In this document: piece after piece, positions 36,701 through 46,515 of the stretch
How the letters are laid out: every line of letters starts with the position of its first letter
How positions within the stretch are numbered: the first letter of the stretch is position 1
Source of the DNA: Climacium dendroides
Taxonomy: Eukaryota > Streptophyta > Bryopsida > Hypnales > Climaciaceae
Assembly: GCA_950106755.1 (NCBI GenBank)
Contig: OX467083.1
Coordinates: forward strand, 24,671,029-24,735,028
DNA: 64,000 bases
Reading direction: 5' to 3'
Translations under genes and position numbers: made by a program
The notes under the pieces: model-generated
The model's input: only the letters and a program-made list of their open reading frames with translations
Database searches by the model: none
What the model was told of the DNA's origin: nothing

Positions 36701-39700
36701 TGCAATGGAGGTAAGGGCAAGTTACGGCGCTCGACCAATACTGTTCGTGGTGGCACCTTGGCATTGTCCCCAGATATCGACAATTCAACCTGCAAGACAG
36801 ACATGCATGGCTAAGCAACATTTCGAGTACGTGACACCACGTAAAACCTTTGCATCCTTCAGTCACAGTAACTGCTCAAACCCTAAGCGTCCAAAACTGG
36901 CGTCATGTGTTTCTTAGCACTTTTGAGTGGCTCATATGGGGACTTTCTTTTGTTCAAATTATTTTTTTCTCTTGAACAACGCAGGAAATATTCTTCATTG
37001 CTTCTGGAGATATAAAATTTAGCCTCGCCTGCATTATATTTTTCACAATGTGATCAATCGAATGGGTCGTATTTATGCCATGAAATTCGTGTCATTAAGG
37101 AGTAAGGAGAGACGAACCGTGGAGCCAGATGGGCCACGCAAGAGCGCAACAGCCTCGTCTCGGCTCACATCCAGCATCGCCATTTTATCCACGGCCACAA
37201 GTTTCTCACCTCCTAGAATTCCAGCCTGTGTGTTCCCACTCCCAACAGTTCAAAGAACACTCAGCTTATTCATAATCTAAACCCGTCTTAAAATCATGCA
37301 CCGTTCATAATAAACTTCAATATATCTTAGTACTACTTTGACAAAACGATCCAAGCCATGGATTGCAGACTAATTGCATGTTCCAAATAGGTAACCATTA
37401 CCACAGTGCAAAAGGGTAAGGAGATCGGCATAATAGCCCTTGTAGGACAGATCTTCGACAAAAAAATTTACTTAAATGATTACTTAAATGAAGAGAGGAG
37501 TGTCACTAACCTCCTCCGCTGGAGAGCCAGCAAAGGGTGCCACAATGGCGAAGCTCCCGTCCAAAGACCGACCTCCTAGCTGCAGCGCACCCCAAGAAAT
37601 GCATATCTCACGAATTAATTTCCAAGACAATGCGGAGGAAAGAAATAGATAGTAACACCTCATGGACAATGTCTGCCAATGTTGGACAAATACTTGAATG
37701 ACGAAATTGAGCCCAAAGAGTTCATTTATTGCAAGTCGATAAAAAGTATGAAAATATTGCAACTCTCAAACGATTAGATGTCATATCGTAAAGATTTCGG
37801 ACGGCATCTTCCGACTGGTCTGAGGGTGCCATTACCTCCATGCCCACACCTGTATATTGGTACGCTAGATACTTGATTTCAGACGGTAAAGGGTGATGAA
37901 TTGCTAAGCGATACTCATCCGGAGAGAGGAAGGAGCTATACTTGTCGCCGAGATGCGTCACCATTTCTTTTATAGCTGCATACCTAGGATTCCAGAGAAG
38001 CCCAGAAATTTGGTAAAAACTTAACCCAGGAAAACCAAACGAAAAGGAGCAAATTACTTCACGAATTGTAAAAAACTCATGCTCATTACGTCTGAGATCT
38101 GGTTTGAAGGAGCCCGCCGGCTTTCGATAGCGCGCGGTACAATTCGCCTGCCCATTGTGATTGCGAAAAGCTGCAAACCAGAAAATTTTGAACAAATTTC
38201 AGATTCGGTACTCGTGAAGAGTCATCTTTAAAGAACTGGAATGCTAAGCATAAGATAGCGCTTGCAAGCTCTAATGGATGCTCCAATCCTCGAAAGAACA
38301 AAGAAAGCACCAAGACCTCGAAACCGCAATTATTCGATGTGCTAGTACCTGCCAAAATGATCAAAATAGTCCTGCACCATATTTGTTTCGTTGATAAGCA
38401 GATGACCACACCACACCAGAAAGAACATCATTGTCAATTTCACCGAGTCCAGAATAATCTAATTGCTTAAAAAAAACGCTCACGCAAACCTCTTTGTTAC
38501 ACTCATACCTCTTTTTTAGTGCCTTCTCTAAAATGAGATTCTAGAATACCTTGGACACTTGCCACACTATCATTGACTCTGGCACACTTGTCACACATTC
38601 AAACTATGTCATGGTTTAAAAGCTGGGACCCCAGATGGTAAGATTATAGATGTTCGAGTGTAGTAAAAAATCCACCCCCAGAGACCTAGCTGCGTACCAA
38701 TTGACAGGGTTTACATTAGAAACTGCCTCAAAGGGCGTTTCAATTGGCAAGGTTTTAAGTGGCTAGGTTTACTCGAACACCTCTGGCTGGTAGGTTTTCT
38801 ACTAGTGTCGAAACTCAACCATACTCACACAGTTGCGGGACATCAGCATGGGCAGTCATTCAATCCAACTACAGATTCCAAGCCATATGGGAGGACGTAC
38901 ATTTGAGACGGTCTGCCACACCTGCTCCAGAAGCCTGCAGCCACACACAGAAATACACAACGCACCACAGATATAACATGAGCCTCTATCAAAAGAGACA
39001 TTCAGTAAAAGACGCTAAAATGCCTAAAATGGCTAAAATCAAGGCTAGAATTCTCACCTGCGATTCCGAACACACACTACACACATCTTTTCCTTCGATG
39101 CTACACTATCCACCAATCGACCATACTGTTCCAATCTTCGCATGCCCATCCACGCATCGCGAGTGTACATCTCTTTCTTGGAGGCTATGTCATCGCGAGC
39201 TGCCACGATCTGTCCATAATTGACCCCCATGCTTTCCCCGGGACCTTCTCGCACTACATCCAGTTTCACCAAATGGAAGTCATCTCGAAAGCTTCTTGGG
39301 TACCGCAACAGGAGGCTCAAAGGCGCTCCTGGGCCCCTCGCAGGACAGCCCCTTGCATCGACTTCTGACGCAATTTCGACATTTTCGACAAATTCGTGAG
39401 CTAAAACGGGTGAAGTAATTACCATACCCAGGCCACCCATAAGACCTACCAAGCTCAACATAATACAACGGAGTCCACCATAGCCGACGCTTTCAGCAAA
39501 CTCAGGCGAATATCCACAATCCTTGCGGTCGGGTTTCCATCTTGGAGGTGACCCGCATGTAATCTGAAGAGTGCGATTTTTCCCACAGCGACTGTATATC
39601 AACTTGACGACCACGTGCTGCTGTGTCTTCCGCCCCTGATTTGAAAATCTTCCGCTCTTTGTAACAGAGACGCGCGAAGGCCATTGGGACGGTACGAAGC

Positions 39701-39767
39701 CTGCTGTTGCTCGAAACCTGGTAGTAGAGAACAAAATTCGGGGGTTTGGGCTCGTCGTCGTCGCCAT
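33728..39767 (-). CDS. CTPA: CtpA-like C-terminal processing protease (S41A), plastid lumen
   Basis: Fourteen exons encode 663 residues: 39058-39767, 38901-38934, 38349-38371, 38090-38170, 37836-37983, 37511-37579, 37118-37225, 36570-36789, 36082-36137, 35618-35716, 35411-35497, 34922-34999, 34199-34284 and 33728-33920. The family trims C-terminal tails of thylakoid proteins. The best known member matures D1 of photosystem II. Exon 1 supplies a Ser/Thr/Arg-rich transit peptide and a hydrophobic lumen-transfer segment (residues 101-122, ending SPVLA). The PDZ region spans about 327-395 (GVGMELGGRSLDG... AGILGGEKLVAV). The catalytic core has LDLRNNPGG (466-474), NRDSASASE with the predicted nucleophile Ser542, and FGKG with general-base Lys567. 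The Ser-Lys spacing of 25 equals that of algal D1 protease. The C-terminus, GGLEPDRACHDYPHG, is followed by a charged tail. Exon 3 is only 23 nt. Which of the plant CtpA paralogues this is remains unsure. The sequence looks functional. Confidence 0.88.
34650..34838. mobile_element. Possible MITE in CtpA-like intron 12
   Basis: GGCAGGGTCGGC at 34650-34661 is the exact reverse complement of 34827-34838. The interior repeats tgccgaa/ttcggca several times in both orientations. The insert lies in the 637-bp intron between the exons carrying FGKG and the DDGSGLKLTV block. A CAGGG-type end suggests hAT affinity, but no 8-bp duplication is seen. Confidence 0.5.
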
Positions 39768-40239
39768 AGCCGGACGAGATATCGATGAAATTTCGTGAGA
39801 GGCGCAGAAAGAATTACAGATCGATTCCGCGACGAATTTCGCGACGTTTCAGAGGTGATGGACGCATTAGAGGCATGACTGGAGGTGCAATTGATGAAAC
39901 AAGAGGAGCTTTCGGTTTGGCGAGGGTACTACGACATGGAAGAAGAAGAAAACAGCAATACTGTAACAACAACAACTGAAACTAACTTACAAAAAGTTTT
40001 GCACACGCAAACTGACTAGCTGGAAATCCAAAGGTTGCGTATGCGAGCTGAAACTCAAGCACGCAATTCCTTCGCATCTGTCTCTCGCAAGTAAGTGAAG
40101 TGAGATTTCCGACATGATCGAAAAGCTCCAAATTGGAGGTCCTCCAATTCGAGTGATCCCGCGTTCACGTCTCAACTTTGGAGCTCCTGGGCACCCCTGA
40201 TTTGAATCTCAACGTGAACTGGTGTGCCCTGTGACGTTG
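39768..40239. other. CtpA-like 5' flank
   Basis: Purine-rich sequence immediately upstream of the CtpA-like start codon, with a (caa)n run near 39963-39977. It should contain the promoter and 5' UTR. No TATA box or known operator could be assigned. The ORF at 39785-39979 (+) is Arg-rich and does not look coding. Confidence 0.4.
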
Positions 40240-41125
40240 CACCAGTATAATTAAAAGTAAATTTAATTCAACTTTTTAGTTTAAAAAAATCATAACTTTC
40301 ACAGCGTAAGTCCAAATATCACGAAACTGGCACAAATAGAAAGCTGCATGCAAGAAGGAGGACAAGGGGTTTGTTTCGTGGCATTTGGACATGTGACATG
40401 AAAGTTATCATTTTTTTCAAAACAAAAGATAATTTAATTCAATTTTGAAATTCATAAAAACTTTGAAATTCAATACATCTTTTGTCCAAAAGTCACAAAA
40501 CAAAGTCCATGCATCCCTCCTTGCAAAGAGCTTTTCAATAGTACTAAGAATGCCGCTTGATGTCTCAAGGTTTCTTAGATCTTACCGTATCAAACAAACA
40601 AACTAATTAACTTAATGGATGGACTAGTGTGCCTTGTGTTGTTGCTACAGTGAAAAGCAAAATAAAAATAATTTTTTTCATTTTTTTACTCATAAAAACT
40701 TAGAAATTCACTAACTTTCCCACTATAGGTCCAAATGTTTGCAAAACAAAGCCCATGCACCCCTCCTCGCTGAGGGCTTTCCGATGGTACCAAGCATGAT
40801 AGTCTTGGAGATTTCACTCTATCAAAAAAATAAAAATAAAAATAAAAATAAACAAAATAACAAACTAAAATAAAATAAAACAAAAAAAACCCTATCTTAA
40901 TGATTAAGTTAGGTCGTTTGTTCGTTTGTTACATTGAGATCTCCCACACCATACATCCCTAGATGCGTTCTTGGTACCATCAAAAAGCTCTTAGGAAGGA
41001 AGGATGCATGGGCTTTATTTCATGACGTTTTGACTTATGGTGTGAAAATTACAGGATTTTGAAGGTTTTTTAGTAAGAAAATTAGAAAATTAATTTTTCT
41101 TTTTAACCGTGGCAATGACATATAT
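40240..41125. repeat. Cluster of four TTTG-rich dispersed repeat units in alternating orientation
   Basis: Units related to 1817-2316 lie at about 40255-40400 (with an internal inverted arrangement), 40425-40600 (reverse), 40610-40815 (reverse, starting ggactagtgtgccttgtgtt) and 40895-41120 (forward). Shared blocks include tccaaat-tcacaaaacaaagtccatgca, gagatctcc and gtggcaatgacat. An (aaaat)n microsatellite fills 40826-40855. The alternation suggests repeated insertion into itself. Confidence 0.55.
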
Positions 41126-42108
41126 ACTCTCTTCTTCTTTAATATCAATATCACATGAATTGCTCTGTCCTCTCACCAAGCCGAGTTTGACAAGTGCATG
41201 GAAGAGGAAGCTCTGGTCCTAATTATTTGACCAATAATATTGTTGGGAAGATTTGTTGGGGGTGGTTCGATTAGTTATGCTAATGTTATGCCAATTTTCA
41301 AGAATATTTTCTTAACTCACAATTTTGACGTCAATTAGTTCCTTAGTTCTTGCATCACGGGCGCCATTCTGTGGCGTTCCGATGACAATTCTATGAGATG
41401 GAAAGAGTTCATAAGCAATTTTTCATCCATATTTGCTTATTGACCTTTTATGGTGGGTTATGAAGAGTATTTAATTGAATTTGTAGTCTTACAAGTGTTT
41501 GTCTTCACATAAATGAGAAGTTAGTAAAAAAATCAGATCACAAAATATGTTATTTTAGTGTATTTTGGGAAGTTGTTCCTTGCTCTAAATCTGAAATTTC
41601 TTTGAAAAATGATATTTTTTGATTTTGAGTTCAAACTAACAAAATGAAGCTTGTCTACTCTAGTTTCTATTTGAATTTTGAAAAAATTCCTAATATTGAA
41701 TGTTTTATTGCAATTTGAACTTTGGATGTATTTTCAATGTCTATTATTTTCTAATTATAGAATGACATGGAAATTAAGTTTATACGATGATGTTAGTCAT
41801 TGTAATATTTTGAAATTGTAATATTAGGTAATTGTAACATTTTGAAATTGTAATATTCAGATTTTTTGAAATAATTTTCTATTTGATGTGATTTTTCTTC
41901 ACTAGATCTTCAAAAATTCTCAAAAAAATCTAAATTTTTTGTGAAGTACAAAAGACACGTAATTTCATCTCTGAAAAATAAATATAAAATTTTTCATACA
42001 TATCTAGTTGCAAAATGACAACAATTTATAGTGAGGTTTGAAATCAATGGTCATGGGTCCATCATTTAGGGATTAATGTCATTTTACATGCAATGTTAGA
42101 GTTATCTT
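41126..42108. other. AT-rich spacer ending in a TTAA-family right-end relic
   Basis: Mostly featureless AT-rich sequence. A tttagggattaatg sequence at about 42065-42078 looks like a decayed right terminus of the TTAA family lying 33 bp before the next copy. Nothing else is recognisable. Confidence 0.4.
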
Positions 42109-43021
42109 TTAACCCTAAAAGACAAAAAGCCTTTTCTTGATAAAAACTGCCATTTTTAGTGCAAAAAAAAAAAAAAAAAAAAAAAATAGTATTTTTTTTT
42201 GCATATCGAATAGTACAATCTTGTAGTAGACTAGTATGAGAATGTGTAGAAAAAATTTCAAACACTTTGATTGCATAGATTGCAAAATAAATGCATTCAA
42301 AGTGAAAAAAATCATGTTTTTTGGTAATGTGGCAAATTAGTTTACGAGGGTTTGAATCTTCTCAACTTAAAAATTTTGCATTATAAATTTTGAATTAAAA
42401 TATTTTTATCATGAAGAATTGAGTTGAGAATATTTAAAAAATAAAAGTTAAAAAAACAATGTAGTTTTTCATTCTTTAGAAAATTGTTATCTAGAAGAAG
42501 GTACATTATAGAGGGAAAAAATAAATCAGTAATAGCTCCAAGGTGGAATTAATACACATGAATTCCAGTGGTGAGGTTGTTTTAACAATCAAAGTTAACC
42601 TCTTAGAACTTTTTGTTTTGAGAAAATGTGAGAATTGAGCCCCAAAACAAATCCTATTCATTATTATTCAAAAAAATGCTATGATTCCCCCCAAACAAGA
42701 TGCTCTATAACTTTCACATCACAAATTCAAATGGAATGAATCAAAGCTTTTCATATAGACAAAAGTATAATCTATAAGTGCAAATTTTTAATTCAAGTTT
42801 TTGTGAATGTTTTTTTTGAAGGTTTAGTTTAGTTTTGGAATTATTGTATTATAATTTTAGCTATTGGGCACCAATTGAAATGAAAATTATATTATCAAAA
42901 AGCTAATAATTTTTTTAATCTTACAAGAAAGTTTAAAAAATAATCTCTAAAAATTGAGCTCCATCAACCTACCCAAAATCCATTTTGTCCCTCAAAGGAA
43001 TGATGGGACTTTAGGGGCTAA
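42109..43021. mobile_element. TTAA-bounded element, copy E (913 bp)
   Basis: It starts TTAACCCTAAAAGACAAAAA and ends ATGGGACTTTAGGGGCTAA. It is collinear with copy D along its length (aaaactgccattttt, agattgcaaaataaatgcattcaaagtg, gaattgagttgagaat, ttcaaatggaatgaatcaaagctt, caccaattgaaatgaaaattat). A 24-base adenine run at 42163-42186 lies near its left end. It is noncoding. Confidence 0.65.
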
Positions 43022-44455
43022 GTAATCATGATTTCTCATATTTTTTATCAACCTCCACTTGGTATGCATGAAACAATGGAGTTGAAGAGTTCTGATTTTG
43101 GAAAAAATTCAACCAATTAAACACAACAAAATGTATAGTAGCAATACTTGAGGTACTTCAAGACTTTTGATGCTAAGTTTTTCCTTTCATTTACAAGGAT
43201 AGGACCAAGAGATCCATTTTGAAAAAGTAAAACAAACTCAACTTAGGTGTCATTCCAAAAAACATGAAGTAAGATACAAATTTAAGTATTTTAAAAAAAG
43301 CACAAACATTTGTTTAGAATTGGCAATTGCAAAAGAAAGGCAATCTACTATCAAAGAAAAATAACTTCAACCATCATTTATTGGCTAGCATAACTTTAAG
43401 AGCATGTACATATAGGATCCCCACGTGGATCCTACAATCAACACCTATATAAGGTTCAATTGAGTGACACTAATACTACATACCTTTGTAAGGAGTGAGA
43501 TTCTATATTTATAATATTATTTTAGTGATGACCTTTAGGTTGAAATTGATTTAGACAATGTTTTTAATCTAAATATCTATTTTTATATTCATTTTAAATT
43601 TGCATTGACAAATATAGGATGTAATAGGTGTGAATAGACATGACAAAATCATGAAATGAAGCTCAAAAAGTAAAGCCATGACTAAAGTCATTTCCAAAGC
43701 TATGGAATGAAAGTTACAATGCAAAAATAGTATCAAGGGAAATCACAACTATTGCATTAAATAATTTGTGTGGTCTTTTATATATTCCATCCCAAAATGA
43801 TTTTCCTATTAGCATGGGTTTGTTGTCCTGAAAAGATCTTCATGGTGTGACATGGTAAGGACCCAAAAATGAAAATTATATAGTATTCTATTGTAGATTG
43901 GCTAGAATACTTTATTATAGATTGGCAATTTCTTTTAAGACTCGTTCAAGTTGGCCCTATTTCCCTTCTAATCAAAAACCAACTACTTCCCAAACCTGAT
44001 GTGCTTCCCATGCCTCTACCTAATTGAGGCATTCACTAATTGATTAGACCCTATCTACTAGTAAACATTTCCATTGACCACCAACATGGGAATGATGAGA
44101 AGACAAGACATTGCAAGAAAGACAAGTAGGAACTTCACCATGCCGGCTAAATCATTGGTCATCGGTGCTCCCTCATGAGGCCCCCCTCAGCCCCCGGTTC
44201 CCACTTTTTAGCTTCCCAAAACTATATGTCAAAAACTAATCTAGAACTGAAATTTTTAGGACAAAAGGAAAGCATTGAACTCTACTTATAGGTCAAAACA
44301 AATATTAAAATTATTATTTTTAAACTTAATCTAGAACATTTTGTATAACAAGATCATTTGGAGATAGAGAGAGTATTACACAACTTTTTGTACCATTTTT
44401 TGAATTCTCATTTATTTTCTATTATTTAAATTTATAATAAATATTACAATTAAAA
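43022..44455. other. AT-rich spacer
   Basis: Mostly noncoding. A near-palindrome around a CACGTG core (aggatccccacgtggatcct, 43414-43433) is present, and Stowaway-like ends (attccatcccaaaatga near 43785 and gagatagagagagtat near 44360) may bound an old MITE of about 580 bp. No gene is seen. Confidence 0.4.
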
Positions 44456-44509
44456 TATTTGAATATATAAAAATATTTGAATATATAAAAATATATGAAT
44501 ATATAAAAA
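44456..44509. repeat. Three tandem copies of an 18-bp AT-rich unit
   Basis: tatttgaatatataaaaa occurs at 44456-44473 and 44474-44491, and with one change at 44492-44509. A fourth, detached copy lies near 44533. Confidence 0.8.
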
Positions 44510-44650
44510 TGAAGAACTTTCTAAGGCTAAATATTTGAATATATAAAAATATATTTCAATTTTTAATTTTTTAATTTTTTAATTTAAATAAAATTTTAAA
44601 TAAATTAAATTAAATTTAGGAAAAATTTCTTTATTTTTAATTAGGAATTT

Positions 44651-45115
44651 TTGAGGGGTTTTGAATTAGATTGTAGGGTTTTAGAAGGATTTCATTGTAA
44701 GACATTTTGTTTAGCACAGTTTAGGGGGCTTAATTCAAAATCCACAGCCAATCTACCTCTTTCAATTTTGTTCTTCTATGACCATGGGGTATGCACCATC
44801 TATGACTTATCAATGCTACACGCAAGGTGGTTGTTTCTCGAGATCAAGGCCTACTTGGAAGATTATTGTCAAGCTATGAAGGTGTTTCATTTCAATATGC
44901 TAACATCATGCAATAGCCCAACATATCTTCACGGGGGGCTCTTTGCAATAGCATACACCACGAACATTGTGTTCTATACCACAAAAGAAACATTAGTATA
45001 CATTGTCTTCTTCATGAAGGCACATGTGCAAAAGTGCTTCAACAATAGGAGTTTCATTCCAAACCCCATGGCCAATAACAATGACCATTCTTTTGACACT
45101 CCAATATTTATGTGA
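44651..45115 (+). pseudogene. C48 (Ulp1-like) protease-like remnant, transposon associated
   Basis: A 154-codon ORF. Its second half, HGGLFAIAYTTNIVFYTTKE followed by HVQKCFNNRSFIPNP, resembles the C-terminal catalytic block of Ulp1/C48-type protease domains carried by eukaryotic transposons, in which the core reads roughly D-C-G-L-F-A-I-A. Here the nucleophile position reads H-G-G, so the active-site Cys would be missing. There is no upstream catalytic His/Asp domain of normal length and no host gene around it. I read it as a decayed fragment. The alternative is an unrelated small ORF. The similarity is from memory of the family pattern, not from a search. Confidence 0.3.
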
Positions 45116-46089
45116 AAATCCACAAAATACAACAAAAGCAACCCAAAACACTATCATTTTGAACCTTATCTTTAATATTTTCAATAATAAAAGATTGAAA
45201 CCTTAAGTGGATGGTCATTGGTAGAGTTAGAGAAGCAGAGGCCTAGTTATATTACATTGTTGAATATGTTGACTTTGATGTTTGTTTTGATGCAATGTAC
45301 CAATGACCTTGACTTAGTGGCTTTGGCCCTGGCACATTGGTGAGGTTGTCATGAGTTCAAATCTAGATTGCATTGGCTTATCACCATAATCCACCCAACT
45401 ATAGTGGGGGGATTGCAAAAACTGACATGTCATCATATGGGGACTTGAGAATTCTTGGGAAGGAACGTGTCCATTCTTTACTATAGGGTCTACTTCCTTA
45501 TAGAGGCATCAAGGATAGAATTCACCATCTATGTTCATGAGACTTAGATAGTTGAGCCATTCACAATACACTTCTTTCACATCACTTTTCATAACATAGT
45601 TATCCTTTTCTTTTTAATGTGGTACTTCACAACAAAAAAAAATTTGAAATATGAAGATATTTAATCTCCAATAAGACATGTGGGCCCTTAAAAATCTCCT
45701 TCAAAAACAATATTGTTTGTTTACATCAAAAAACTTGTTCTTGCAATATGTAGATGGAGATTATTCTTAGGAATGAAGTAATATTGTTTGTAAAACTTAG
45801 GGATCACTAATATATATCTATTGTAACCACATGCATTAAGAGGGTGTTTAAATGAGGGCTATCATATACTTGGAATACTTGAGGTATATTCTAAATATAT
45901 TCTAGGCATATCCTAATTAAATGAATTCATAACTCCTTTAGTTTGGATGAGATATTAAGGAATGAGTAAACCATGCATAAGCTCTATTAACAATATTATA
46001 CAAATATCACCTTTAGTTGTTGGTTCAAACTGAGAATAAATTACACATGTGTTAATTTGGTGAAATTTGCATTCCATTCAACTTATATC
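45116..46089. other. AT-rich spacer
   Basis: No ORF of note beyond 45206 and no recognisable repeat. A mildly repetitive tattctaaatatattctaggcatatccta block is at about 45889-45915. Confidence 0.45.
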
Positions 46090-46515
46090 ACCTCTGAAGC
46101 TTGGACCTAGGTTTGGGACCTAGGTTTGGACTGCTTGGAAGATCTTCTAGAGATGATTTCCTGCATTGCTACAAATTCCTTGGACCTAGGTTTGGATTGC
46201 TTGCATTAGAGCTACAAATTCCTCTACAAATTCCTTGGACCTAGGTTTGGATTGCTTGGAAGATGAGATGATTTCCTGCATTGCTACAAATTCCTTGGAC
46301 CTAGGTTTGGATTGCTTGGAGCTACAAATTCCTCTACAAATTCCTTGGACCTAGGTTTGGATTGCTTGGAAGATCTTCTAGAGATGATTTCCTGCATTGC
46401 TACAAATTCCTCTACAAATTCCTTGGACCTGGGTTTGGATTGCTTGGAAGATCTTCTAGAGATGATTTCCTGCATTGCTACAAATTCCTCTACAAATTCC
46501 TCTGGTTTCATATTG
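46090..46515. repeat. 78-bp minisatellite over the last exon of the enoyl-CoA hydratase pseudogene
   Basis: The phrase ttggacct-ggtttgga-tgctt occurs about seven times from 46100 to 46450. The two most regular full units are 78 bp each (about 46333-46488) and encode, on the minus strand, 26 residues reading EFVEEFVAMQEII-SRRSSKQSKPRSK. Units toward 46100 are truncated or lack the middle part. Because 78 is a multiple of three, expansion kept the reading frame. The first unit overlaps the true C-terminus of the hydratase, so the array grew out of coding sequence. Confidence 0.8.

Noticed and set aside
46090..46515. Regularly repeated units resembling a CRISPR-type array
   Set aside because: Units are contiguous 78-bp tandem copies of coding sequence with no unique spacers, and the genome is eukaryotic.
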